Shown here in pieces: positions 17,878 through 26,108 of a stretch of DNA of 64,000 bases. The stretch is taken from assembly GCA_035762175.1 (NCBI GenBank), contig DASTPP010000171.1:62001-126000 (forward strand), given 5' to 3'. Positions within the stretch are counted from its first letter, which is position 1; each line of letters starts with the position of its first letter. A program made the position numbers and the translations under genes. The DNA comes from DASTPP01 sp035762175 (GTDB lineage: Bacteria > Myxococcota_A > Polyangia > Polyangiales > Polyangiaceae). Under the pieces are notes generated by a model. The model did no database searches and was not told the origin of the DNA. It saw only the letters and a program-made list of their open reading frames with translations.

Positions 17878-18220
17878 TCAGCGAAATTGCCCGACGACGT
17901 CCTCGATCTCGAGCTGCACGATGGCGCTTGCCCGCATAGAGCGACTGTTGCTGCGCGTAGAGCTCGCCCCCGGGGCTGATCTTCGAGAGCGGCACGTTGA
18001 ACACGTTCTCTTGCGCGCGAGCCCCGGCCGCCCCCGCGAGGCCGGCCGCGAGCGCCAGCCCGGCCGCGAGCCGCGGCCCCGAGCGCCCGCCGCCCGCCCG
18101 ATCGACCGCCCCGCGCGCGCCTGCGCGCCGCCCGGCCGCCCTCCGTCCGGTTTCGCGCCCCTCTCCCTCGGGCCGCCCGGTCGCCCCCGCCCCCCGCCTG
18201 CGCTCTCGCCTTTGCGCCAT
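17878..18220 (-). pseudogene. Frameshifted N-terminal remnant of an exported protein
   Basis: Starting from an ATG at 18220 (24 nt after the preceding gene, with GAGGCGAGG upstream) the frame gives an Arg/Gly-rich stretch, a signal-peptide core (LAAGLALAAGLAGAAGARA) and a mature start QENVFNVPLSKISPGGELY. That frame then decays into Arg-rich sequence. Moving one nucleotide at ~17927 restores a protein-like string, SAIVQLEIEDVVGQFR, followed at once by TGA (17878-17880). This looks like the N terminus of an outer-membrane or secreted protein, truncated and frameshifted. A sequencing error or a genuine small secreted protein is possible. Confidence 0.5.
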
Positions 18221-18243
18221 CGCGCCTCGCCTCGTATTCCCTC

Positions 18244-18993
18244 CTACTCCCCCGTCTCGCGGTGCGGCGCGGCGACCTCTTTCGATTGCGCCGAGCCCTT
18301 CTCGCGCAAAAAGACGGTCAGCACGACGAGCACGGCGACCGAGAAGAACTCGCTCTGCCAGTTCTGAAACGACTGAAACCAAAATTTCGACGTGCCCAGG
18401 TATTCGAAGAACGAGGCGGCCCCCCCCCCGTGCAGCGCCTGCTCGCGGTTGTGCTCGCGCACGCCGCCCGCCGCATGCAGGGCGAACGAGCCCAAAAAGA
18501 GCAGCGTGAGCGCGATCGTCAGCGAGTGCGAGTACACCGCCTTGACCAGGCCGCCGCGGCGCACCGGCCAGGGCGCCTCGGCCGAGCGCTCCTCGGCGCC
18601 GCCCCCCTCCGCGCCCGCCTTTTCTTCGAGCGGGTTCGACTCGGGCGAGCCCTTCTGCCGGAGCCAGACCGTGAAGAGCACGAAGGCGGCCATCTGGAGA
18701 AACTCGCTCTCCCAGTTTTCGAACACCGACTCGATGAAGTGCCCGCTGATCAGGTACGCCCCGAACGAGAGGGCCGCCTGGCCGTGCTCGGCGAGCTCTT
18801 CGTTGAGCAGCCGGTAGCCCGCGAGCCCCTGGCCGACGAGCGACGCGAAGAAGAAGGCGAGCAGGGCGATCGTCAGCCCGTTCTCGCGCAGCCAGCGCTT
18901 CGAGGCGCCCCCCTCGTGGCCGCCCCGCTCGGACGCCCGGCCCGACGGACGAACGCCCGCGCCGGGCCGTCCCGATACCGTTTGCGTTGCCAT
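18244..18993 (-). CDS. DUF6766-like integral membrane protein with internal duplication
   Basis: 249 residues, four predicted TM segments arranged as two repeats. The first repeat carries FENWESEFLQMAAFVLFTVW then LRQKGSPES; the second carries FQNWQSEFFSVAVLVVLTVF then LREKGSAQS. The shared pattern, [FW]xNWxSEF then a TM helix then LRxKGSxxS, marks a duplicated two-helix unit. I recognise this as the DUF6766 family, which has no assigned function. The linker between halves is Glu/Gly/Ala-rich. It is the first gene of a minus-strand group with the pseudogene and the EEP protein. Confidence 0.75.
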   Translation of the reverse strand: MATQTVSGRPGAGVRPSGRASERGGHEGGASKRWLRENGLTIALLAFFFASLVGQGLAGYRLLNEELAEHGQAALSFGAYLISGHFIESVFENWESEFLQMAAFVLFTVWLRQKGSPESNPLEEKAGAEGGGAEERSAEAPWPVRRGGLVKAVYSHSLTIALTLLFLGSFALHAAGGVREHNREQALHGGGAASFFEYLGTSKFWFQSFQNWQSEFFSVAVLVVLTVFLREKGSAQSKEVAAPHRETGE

Positions 18994-19260
18994 GGGCCGA
19001 GGCCTGGTGCAACGAACGCGCCACGGCCCGCGCGTTGCGCAGAATTCGCGCGCCCGGGAAGGCCCCGCGCCTCAGGCGTTCGGGCGCCGAACGGGGTCGC
19101 TTGACGCTTTGGGGCACTTCTCTACACCGAAACCGCCCCCTCCCGCCGGGGCGCCCTTCGGCCCGGCGCGGGCGGGCCCGCGGCGGATTCGCGGGGGCAA
19201 GCGCACGCCGGGCGCGTACACCATGGCGCCCCCGCGCGCACGCCGCGCGGGGCCCCCCCC
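18994..19260. other. Divergent intergenic region
   Basis: About 267 nt between the DUF6766-like gene (-) and the next gene (+), so promoters for both must lie here. No gene, clear promoter or repeat was found. There is a run of C just before the plus-strand start. Confidence 0.5.
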
Positions 19261-20298
19261 ATGCCCCGACCCCCCTCGCGAAGCGCTCCTGCCGCAAAGC
19301 GTCGCTCCCCCGCCGCCTTCCTTTGGTTGCTCGTCGCCGTCGGCGGCGCCCTCTACGCGGCGCGCTCTTCGGGGTACCTCGGCTTCGGCCTCGCGCACCT
19401 CTGGGCGCAGATCATGCCGCGCGACGAGGCCATTCTTTCGTACCTGCCCCTCGACGAGCGCGCCTTCTTGCTCGTCAGCCCCCACCACCTCGAGCCCCGC
19501 GCCTTCGACCCGCAGGGCCGCCCCCCCGCCCCGCTCGAGCGCCTGCGCGCCGACGTCCGGCAGGTCGCGGGCGTCGATCTCGCGCTCGACGTCGACCGGC
19601 TCGCGCTGAGCCCCGGCCTCGCCGTCGCCCGCGGCCGCTTCGACCGCTCGGGCCTCGGCCAGCGCCTCGCCCGCGCCGGCTACCGCCAAGACGAGTACCG
19701 CGGCGTGCCGCGCTGGGTGAAGGCCGACGAAGACGCCGTCGCGCTCGACGACGGAACGCTCCTTTACGGCGGCGAGGGGGCCCTGAAGGCCGCGCTCGAC
19801 GCGCACCTCGACGAGGGCCGCTCGCTCGCGTCGCGCCCCGACATCGTCGCCCGCCTCGACCGCGCCGGCTGGTCGCACGCGTTCGTCGCGTACGTCGACG
19901 GCAGCCAGACGACCTCGCTGCGCGCCGCCCTGCTCGGCTCGACCGGCCCGCGGGGCCTCGTCGCCGCGCTCGACACGACCCAGGCCGGCGTCGAGCTGCA
20001 CGGCCTCGTCGAGGCCCCCTCGCCCGAAGCGACCGACGAGCTCTTCTCGCTGCTCGAGTCGAAGCGCCGCGGGCTCGAGCGGGCGGCCGCCGGCCTCGGC
20101 GGCGCGTCGGGCCCCCTGCTCGAGAAGGCCGTGGCGGCGGCGGTGCTGCGCAAGGGCGGCGAGCCCGCCTCCGTCGAGGCGCACGCGCGGCTCGGCGCGG
20201 CCGAGGTCGCCACGCTCCTGCGCGAGGCGTCCGGCGCGACCGAGAGGCTGCGCGAGGCCTACCAGGCCCTGCGCCTCGTTCAGCTGCTCTCGCCCTGA
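19261..20298 (+). CDS. Inner-membrane-anchored protein of unknown function
   Basis: 345 residues: a basic N terminus, one TM helix (AAFLWLLVAVGGALYAA, ~18-35), then a soluble, probably periplasmic domain. Segments such as ILSYLPLDERAFLLVS, LAVARGRFDR and TLLYGGEGALKAALDAH recall substrate-free pilus-chaperone-like or DUF3352-like folds, but I cannot place it in a named family. The ATG has no obvious Shine-Dalgarno, only a C-rich run; no better in-frame start precedes the TM helix. It is followed convergently, 22 nt away, by a secreted protein gene. Confidence 0.75.
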   Translation: MPRPPSRSAPAAKRRSPAAFLWLLVAVGGALYAARSSGYLGFGLAHLWAQIMPRDEAILSYLPLDERAFLLVSPHHLEPRAFDPQGRPPAPLERLRADVRQVAGVDLALDVDRLALSPGLAVARGRFDRSGLGQRLARAGYRQDEYRGVPRWVKADEDAVALDDGTLLYGGEGALKAALDAHLDEGRSLASRPDIVARLDRAGWSHAFVAYVDGSQTTSLRAALLGSTGPRGLVAALDTTQAGVELHGLVEAPSPEATDELFSLLESKRRGLERAAAGLGGASGPLLEKAVAAAVLRKGGEPASVEAHARLGAAEVATLLREASGATERLREAYQALRLVQLLSP

Positions 20299-20320
20299 TC
20301 CGGGCGGCCGGGCCGCGCGC

Positions 20321-20980
20321 CTACGATCCGGGGAACCACCCGTCCGACGAGCGCCAGTCGCTCTGGCCGAACTGCACGAAGGGCAGGTGCCCGCGGATGC
20401 TCAAGATGTGCGTGCCCAGCCACTCGGGGCGGCTACTCCCCAGCGGGAGCTGCAACGAGTAGCCGACGTCGACGTAGAAGATGGTGCCGAACACGCCGGC
20501 CGACCCGACCCCGATCGTGCGCCCGTCGCCGAACACCGGGCCCGCCGAGAGCTCGAGCGAGACCCCCACCCGCCGCGTCGCCCCGACGCGCCCCGTCGCC
20601 ATCGCCCCCCAGGCCCGGAAGCCGTCGTTGGTGTCGGCCATGAACGCGCGCCCGGTCAGGCCGTAGGCGTGCCAGTCGGTCCGTTGCGACGGCTCGTACG
20701 AGGCGCGCCGCCACACGGTCTGCAGGTAGCCCAGCCCGAGCGAGCCCGTCTTGCCCGAGTAGTCGGCGTACGCGGCGATCGAGCCGGTCGTTCGGCGCAC
20801 CCCCACGAGGCAGCTGCCCTTGTCGTCGGCGTCGGGGCAGTCGCCCCCCTGCCCGACCGCGGGCGGCGACGAGGGGGCGGGCGGCTGCGCCGAGGCGATC
20901 GGGCCCCAGGCGAGGGCGGCGAGCGCGATCGCGCCCGCAGAACGAGGCCTTCGCCCCCGACGCGAAGCTTGCGAAGCCAT
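20321..20980 (-). CDS. Secreted protein, possible outer-membrane beta-barrel
   Basis: 219 residues with a signal peptide ending near IASAQP, a short Pro/Gly linker with a CPDADDKGSC pair of cysteines, then alternating hydrophobic strands rich in Gly and aromatics (GLGYLQTVWRRASYEP, FGTIFYVDVGYSLQLPLGS). That pattern is typical of small beta-barrel or lipocalin-like outer-membrane proteins. No family was recognised. It is convergent with the preceding gene and divergent from infA. Confidence 0.7.
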   Translation of the reverse strand: MASQASRRGRRPRSAGAIALAALAWGPIASAQPPAPSSPPAVGQGGDCPDADDKGSCLVGVRRTTGSIAAYADYSGKTGSLGLGYLQTVWRRASYEPSQRTDWHAYGLTGRAFMADTNDGFRAWGAMATGRVGATRRVGVSLELSAGPVFGDGRTIGVGSAGVFGTIFYVDVGYSLQLPLGSSRPEWLGTHILSIRGHLPFVQFGQSDWRSSDGWFPGS

Positions 20981-21351
20981 GGGTTCGGTGGGCCCGATGG
21001 CTGTGCCGGCCCCGGGGTCGCGTCAAGCGCGGGGCGCCGAGGGCCGAAGGGGGGTTCAGGGCTTCGGGCGAGCGCCGACCCCGGGCTTGCCGGCCCGCGG
21101 GGCGCCGAGCTCGGGCTCATGCGACGCTCTTGAGGCTTCGAAGCGTAGGTGGGGCTGGCGTTCTTTGTCTGCCCCCGAGCCGCCCCCCTTCTTTGCGAAG
21201 GTACGTTTCGTGCTTACGCTTGTCTGCCCGCCCTTGCGCGCCGGGTGAAACTCATGTTCCCTAGGGCCCCCTCGGCCCCCGGGGGTTTCGGGGCCCCACG
21301 GTCGAAAGGTGGGGCGGCGCACCCGTCTTTTGAAAGAAAGGTGAAGTTTAC
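20981..21351. other. Long leader/intergenic region upstream of infA
   Basis: About 370 nt between the secreted-protein gene (-) and infA (+). It contains GC-rich segments able to fold (CCCCCTCGGCCCCCGGGGG around 21267-21285) and two GTCTGCCC motifs near 21167 and 21221. A 114-codon minus-strand frame (21056-21400) overlaps infA and has no protein-like features. No convincing promoter hexamers were seen. Confidence 0.45.
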
Positions 21352-21573
21352 GTGAGTCGTGGAGATCTACTCGAGCTTGAAGGTACCATCGTAGACGCAC
21401 TCGGCGGCGGTCAATACGCCATTCGCGTCGACCAGGGCGGCGGCACCGTGCGTGCCCAGCTCTCGGGCCGCATGCGACGCTTTCACATCCGCGTTTTGCC
21501 GGGCGACCGGGTACGGGTGGCGGTTTCGCCCTACGACCCGACCCACGGCCTCATCGTCTATCGCGGGAAGTGA
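21352..21573 (+). CDS. infA: Translation initiation factor IF-1
   Basis: 73 residues, the exact usual IF-1 length, with the OB-fold S1-type pattern: LLELEGTIVDALGGGQYAIRV, then the conserved SGRMRRFHIRVLPGDRVRV, then VSPYDPTHGLIVYR. IF-1 binds the 30S A site and helps IF-3 and IF-2 select the initiator tRNA. The start is GTG with AAAGGTGAAG 6-10 nt upstream. It stands outside the usual ribosomal-protein operon and its stop overlaps the next start (GTGA). Confidence 0.95.
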   Translation: MSRGDLLELEGTIVDALGGGQYAIRVDQGGGTVRAQLSGRMRRFHIRVLPGDRVRVAVSPYDPTHGLIVYRGK

Positions 21574-24365
21574 GCGCCGTGCGCCGCCGGGCCACCCAGG
21601 CCGCCGGGCGCCTCCGGGCGCCGCTGGCGGCCGCGTCGTTTTTGTCCCTGGCGCTGGCCTCGTGCGAGCCGGCCCCCGCCGCCCGCCCGCCCGCGGCGGC
21701 GGCCCCGCCCCCGGCGCCGCCGCGCTTCGGCGAGGCCCCACCGCCGCGGGCCGACGGGCGGCTCGGCAACGAGGGGCTCGTGCCGCTCGCCTACGATCTG
21801 CACCTGCAGATCGATCCGGCGGCCGAGCGCTTCCAGGGCGAGGCGACGCTCAAGGTCCGGGTCGACGCCCCGGCCCCCGCCGTCGTGGTGCACGGGCGCG
21901 GCCTGCGGGTGCTCCACGTCGAGGCGGCCCAGGGCGCGACGCGCCTGCGCGGCGCGGCGACCGTGCGCCCGGCGGCGGGCACGCGGGGCGAGCCCGAAGA
22001 GGTGGCCCTCGGCTTCGAGGCGCCGCTGCCCCGGGGCGAGGTGTCGATCGTCGTGCGCTACGACGCGGCCTTCCCGCGCGGGCTGCGCGGCCTTTACCGC
22101 GTGCACGAGGGGGGCGCGTCGTACGCCTTCACGCACTTCGAGCCCTCCGACGCGCGCCGCGCCTTCCCTTGCTTCGACGAGCCCGGCGTCAAGGTGCCGG
22201 TGACGCTCGCGATCGACGTGCCGGCGGGCCAGCGCGCCTTCGCCAACATGCCCGAGGCGGGCCAGCGCCCCTCGGCCGACGGGCGCTGGGTCACGGTCTC
22301 GTTCGCCCCGAGCCCGCCGCTGCCGAGCTACCTCGTCGCCTTCGCCGTCGGCCCCTTCGACGTCGCCGAGGGGCGCGCCTCGGTGCCCTTGCGCCTCGTC
22401 GCGCCGAAGGGCAAGGCCTCGGGCGAGTACGCGCTCGCGGCCGCCTCGGGGCTCTTGCAGAAGCTCGAGGCGTACTTCGGCCGGCCCTACGCCTACCCGA
22501 AGCTCGACCTCGTGGCGGTGCCCAACTTCGGCGCCGGCGCGATGGAAAACCCCGGCTTTATCACCTTCCGCGAAGAGCTCTTGCTCTTCGACGAGGCCGG
22601 CGCGCCGACGCGCGACCGCCGGCGCTCGGCCGAGGTGATCGCGCACGAGCTCGGGCACCAGTGGTTCGGCAACCTGGTCACGGCCCGCTGGTGGGACGAC
22701 TTGTGGCTGAACGAGGGCTTCGCCACCTTCGCGACGCACAAGGCGCTCGACCCCTGGCGGCCCGCGTGGGGGGCGGCGCTCGATCTCGTCGAGCGCAAGG
22801 GCTCGGCGCTCGAGATCGACGCGCTGCCGAGCGCGCGCGCGGTGCGCCAGCCGGTGCGCTCGACCAGCGAGGCGCTCGAGGCCTTCGACCCCATCACGTA
22901 CACGAAGGGCGCGTCGATCTTGCGCATGCTCGAGCACCAGGTGGGGCCCGGGCCCTTCCAGGCCGGGCTCAAGGCGTACCTCGGCGCGCACGCGCACGGC
23001 AACGCCACGAGCGGCGAGCTCCTCGCGGCGCTCGAGCAGGCGAGCGGCAAGCCGGTGGGCGCCGTCGCCTCGTCGTTCCTCGACCGGCCGGGGGTGCCGC
23101 TCGTGCGCGCGAAGCTCGAGTGCAAGGGCGGCCCGGCGCGCGTGCTCCTGCGCCAGTCGCCGCTCGCCGCCCCGCCCGCGCCCCCGGGCGAAGGGCCCGC
23201 GCCGCCCTGGCGCGTGCCGGTCTGCGTCGCCTTCGGCGATCCGCGGCAGGTCCGCTGCACGACGCTCGAGGGCCGCGAGGGCGCGGTCGAGCTCGGCCCG
23301 GCCTGCCCCGCCTGGTTTCTGCCGAACGCCGACGAGGCCGGCTACTACCGCTACGCCCTCGAGCCGGCCGACCTCGAGCGACTCGAGCGCCGCCGCTTCG
23401 CCCCGCTGACCGACGCCGAGCGCGTGGGCCTGCTCTCGAACGCGGGCGCGCTCGTGCTGGCCGGCGAGCTCGGCGCCGACCGCGCCCTCGCGCTCGCCCG
23501 CTCGTTCGCCCCCGAGGGCCGCCGCGCCGTCGTCGCCTCGGTCATCGACCTCTACGCGCTCTTGCGCGAGAAGGTCGCCGAGGGGCGCGACCTGCCGCGG
23601 CTCGAGGCGCTCGTGCGCAAGGCGCTCGGCCCCGCCCACGCCCGCCTCGGCTGGGCGCCCGACGCCCAGACGAAGCCCGGCGCGAAGGCCCCGCGGCCCG
23701 GCGAGCCCGACGCCTCCGACGACGCCGCGCTCGTGCGCGTCGCGCTCATCGACGCGCTCGCCTCGATCGGCCACGACGAGGCCGTCCTGCGCGAGGCGCG
23801 CCGCCGCGCCGACGCCTTCCTGTCGAAGCAGGGCCCCGAGCAGCACCCCGACAACGTCGCCCTCGCGCTGCGGGCCGCGGCGCGCCGGGGCGACGCCGCC
23901 CTCTGGGACGCGCTCTCGCGCGCGCTCGCCGGGCCGAACCCGCCCCAGACCCGCGTCGCCATTTCGTCGGCGCTCGCCTCGTTCGAAGACCCCGCGCTGC
24001 TCCGGCGCACGCTCGATCTGACCCTGACCGACCGCGTGCGCCTGCAAGACCTCCGCTACATCTTCCCGCCCGCCTTCGCGCGCCGCGACACCTCGGCGGC
24101 CGCCTTCGCCTGGGCCCGCGACCACGCCGACGCGCTCGCGCGCAGGCTGCCGCCCTCGATGCTGAGCGGGCTGTCGGCGCTGCTCGGCTCGGCCTGCACG
24201 GAGGCCGAGCGCGACGAGCGTGGCGCCTTCCTCGCCGACAAGCTGCGCGGCGTCGAGGGCTCGGGCCGGGCCCTGGCGCTCGCGCTCGACCGGGCCAACG
24301 CCTGCGTCGCGGCGCGCGCCCGCGAGGCGCCCCGGCTCGCGGCGGCGCTCGACAAGGCGAAGTAG
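21570..24365 (+). CDS. M1-family zinc aminopeptidase (aminopeptidase N-like) lipoprotein
   Basis: 931 residues. A lipobox (LALASC, ~32) predicts a lipoprotein with a Pro/Ala-rich tether. The M1 fold then shows the exopeptidase motif GAMEN (~323) and the zinc site HELGHQWFGNL (~357) with downstream WLNEGFA supplying the third ligand; a helical ERAP1-like C-terminal domain follows. It removes N-terminal residues from peptides, here probably in the periplasm or at the cell surface. The GTG start at 21570 overlaps the infA stop; a GTG at 21579 is an alternative. The gene is followed directly by a dispersed repeat element. Confidence 0.93.
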   Translation: MSAVRRRATQAAGRLRAPLAAASFLSLALASCEPAPAARPPAAAAPPPAPPRFGEAPPPRADGRLGNEGLVPLAYDLHLQIDPAAERFQGEATLKVRVDAPAPAVVVHGRGLRVLHVEAAQGATRLRGAATVRPAAGTRGEPEEVALGFEAPLPRGEVSIVVRYDAAFPRGLRGLYRVHEGGASYAFTHFEPSDARRAFPCFDEPGVKVPVTLAIDVPAGQRAFANMPEAGQRPSADGRWVTVSFAPSPPLPSYLVAFAVGPFDVAEGRASVPLRLVAPKGKASGEYALAAASGLLQKLEAYFGRPYAYPKLDLVAVPNFGAGAMENPGFITFREELLLFDEAGAPTRDRRRSAEVIAHELGHQWFGNLVTARWWDDLWLNEGFATFATHKALDPWRPAWGAALDLVERKGSALEIDALPSARAVRQPVRSTSEALEAFDPITYTKGASILRMLEHQVGPGPFQAGLKAYLGAHAHGNATSGELLAALEQASGKPVGAVASSFLDRPGVPLVRAKLECKGGPARVLLRQSPLAAPPAPPGEGPAPPWRVPVCVAFGDPRQVRCTTLEGREGAVELGPACPAWFLPNADEAGYYRYALEPADLERLERRRFAPLTDAERVGLLSNAGALVLAGELGADRALALARSFAPEGRRAVVASVIDLYALLREKVAEGRDLPRLEALVRKALGPAHARLGWAPDAQTKPGAKAPRPGEPDASDDAALVRVALIDALASIGHDEAVLREARRRADAFLSKQGPEQHPDNVALALRAAARRGDAALWDALSRALAGPNPPQTRVAISSALASFEDPALLRRTLDLTLTDRVRLQDLRYIFPPAFARRDTSAAAFAWARDHADALARRLPPSMLSGLSALLGSACTEAERDERGAFLADKLRGVEGSGRALALALDRANACVAARAREAPRLAAALDKAK

Positions 24366-24378
24366 GCCCCGGACTTCC

Positions 24379-24661
24379 AGAGGGTGTTGCGAAACGCCCC
24401 CGCTGGCGGCCCCCGACTCAAGTCGGGGGCCGCGGACGCCCGCTCGTGCCGCGCGGAAGCGAGGCCGATTCGGCGCGCCAAGCCCGCCCCCTTGGCAGGG
24501 GCCGGGCTCCCGCGGGCTTCGTCTTGCCGGCGAGCACGCGAAGCGGCGCGCGGCGAGAGAGCCCTGCCTCCGGCAGGGCTTGGACGGCCGTTTCCGCGGG
24601 CGTTCGCTGCCCCCGAGTTCCCTCGGGGGCGGCCCGCCGGCCGCGCTTTGCAACACCCTCT
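24379..24661. repeat. Dispersed structured element with terminal inverted repeats, copy 1
   Basis: The element is bounded by AGAGGGTGTTGCGAAA (24379-24394) and its near-exact inverse TTTGCAACACCCTCT (24647-24661). Inside are an 11-bp-stem palindrome at 24408-24431 (loop CA), a hairpin with arms GCCCTGCC/GGCAGGGC, and a hairpin with arms GCCCCCGAG/CTCGGGGGC at 24609-24630. A second copy lies at 63245-63506 in the same orientation, with compensatory changes in the last stem. It sits between convergent genes. It encodes no protein-like sequence and looks like a MITE or a structured-RNA/palindromic element. Confidence 0.8.
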
Positions 24662-24715
24662 TGCGTGCGGGGCGCGCCGCGACGTGGTCACCCGGGCTTC
24701 GGCCCTACCCGCGCC

Positions 24716-25963
24716 CTACTTCTTGCCCATCTCGCGCAGGGCCTTGGCGAGCTCTTTGCCGTTCTTGATGACGCCCGCGCTCGCCTCGCCGCCGTCGCCG
24801 CCCGGCTCGCCGTTGAGCAGCTGGCTCGTCTTGGCGAGCTCGCTCAGCACGCGCGCCGAGATATCATTCGGGAAGGCGGCCGCGACGCTCTCGGGCTCGA
24901 CCGGGATGCCCACCCGCTTCTCTTGGGTCGAGAAGAAGTCGCCGGCCTCGTAGCGCGCGATGTCCTGCTTCTCGCGGGTGACGAGGTTGTTCATCGAGAG
25001 CGACTTCGGCCAGTCGGCGCCGAGCGCGAAGGGCGCGCCGAGCGGCGCGATCGAGGCGACCGGGCCCTTCTGGCTCTTGGTGACCAGGATGGTATAGCCG
25101 ATCTGGGGCTTCTCGCCCTGCTCGAGCGCGTTCTTGATGGCCTGCTTCTGCCCGCCGAAGAGGCCCTGCAGGGCCTCCTTGCGGGTGTTGAGCGCCTGCA
25201 CGTCGGCGACGTACTGGAAGAGCAGGTTGAGCGTGCGCCGGTCGTAGCTGCCGACGCCCCGGCCGACGAGCTTGCCGCCGTCGAAGGGCACGCTGATGCC
25301 GCCGAGATCTTTGACGAAGTTCTCGGGGAACTTGCGCGCCTTCATCTCTTTGACGGCTTCGCCGATCTTGGCGTTGAGCTGGTCGATCTTGGCGTTGGAC
25401 GCCTCGACGTCCTGCGCCAGCATGCCCGCGCCCTCGATCGCGTTCGACTCGCGCTTCGAGTTGGCGTAGCCCTGCCCGACGACGGTGCCGATGAGGATGC
25501 CGATGACCGCGCCGCCCGCGCCCGCGTAGGCGATGAACTTGCGCATCGCCTTGGCCGCCTCGACCGCCTCGGCGCCGACCTCGATCTTGATCTCTTGCGG
25601 CCGCGCGGGCCGCCGCGTCTCGCCCGTGGCGAAGGGGTTGGGCTGCTCGAAGGGCTTGGCCGCGTCGAAGGGGTTGGCCGCGTCGGCCGGCCCCGACCCG
25701 ACCGGCGGCGGCACGAAGGGCGGCGCCGGCACGCCGCCCCCGATCGAGGTCGTGGGCAGCACGGGCGCCGGGATGCCCACCGGCGGGCGGATGTCATTGC
25801 TGCCGGGCAGCACCGGGGCCGGCAGCACGCCCGGGCTGGTCGCCCCCGGGTCGCGCCCCGCGAGCCCCGGCATCGCCGGCGAGATCGGACCGTTGGGGCT
25901 CGGGCCGGGCTGGCCTTTTGCGAGCCGCTGTTTTAGGTCAATCTTCGTTTTTTTTTCGGCCAT
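24716..25963 (-). CDS. Single-pass membrane protein of unknown function
   Basis: 415 residues. The ATG at 25963 follows AGGTGA; the frame extends upstream but is not protein-like. The Pro/Gly-rich N terminus (~1-130) begins MAEKKTKIDLKQRL. A glycine-zipper-like TM helix follows (GAGGAVIGILIGTVVGQGY, ~155-175), then a helical segment with heptad character (LAQDVEASNAKIDQLNAKI) and a C-terminal ~200-residue domain that is presumably periplasmic. No known family. The coiled coil suggests self-association. It is convergent with the M1 gene across the repeat element. Confidence 0.75.
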   Translation of the reverse strand: MAEKKTKIDLKQRLAKGQPGPSPNGPISPAMPGLAGRDPGATSPGVLPAPVLPGSNDIRPPVGIPAPVLPTTSIGGGVPAPPFVPPPVGSGPADAANPFDAAKPFEQPNPFATGETRRPARPQEIKIEVGAEAVEAAKAMRKFIAYAGAGGAVIGILIGTVVGQGYANSKRESNAIEGAGMLAQDVEASNAKIDQLNAKIGEAVKEMKARKFPENFVKDLGGISVPFDGGKLVGRGVGSYDRRTLNLLFQYVADVQALNTRKEALQGLFGGQKQAIKNALEQGEKPQIGYTILVTKSQKGPVASIAPLGAPFALGADWPKSLSMNNLVTREKQDIARYEAGDFFSTQEKRVGIPVEPESVAAAFPNDISARVLSELAKTSQLLNGEPGGDGGEASAGVIKNGKELAKALREMGKK

Positions 25964-26108
25964 CGGTACCGGTTCACCTGCGCGTGCGCCCCGCCGGCGC
26001 CGGGGCCGACCCCGACGATGAGGAAGGCGCCCGCGGCCGCCGCAAACACCCAACGCCTGAACGGCACGTTAGCGGCCCGCGTGAAGCCATGTCAACGACA
26101 ACGCCGCC

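Noticed and set aside
21056..21400. Minus-strand 114-codon frame overlapping infA
   Set aside because: No Shine-Dalgarno and no protein-like pattern; overlaps the certain infA gene and its leader.
24379..24661. Small proteins encoded by the dispersed element (Pro/Arg/Ser-rich frames)
   Set aside because: Frames follow from the hairpin sequence; the two copies conserve base pairing rather than coding potential.
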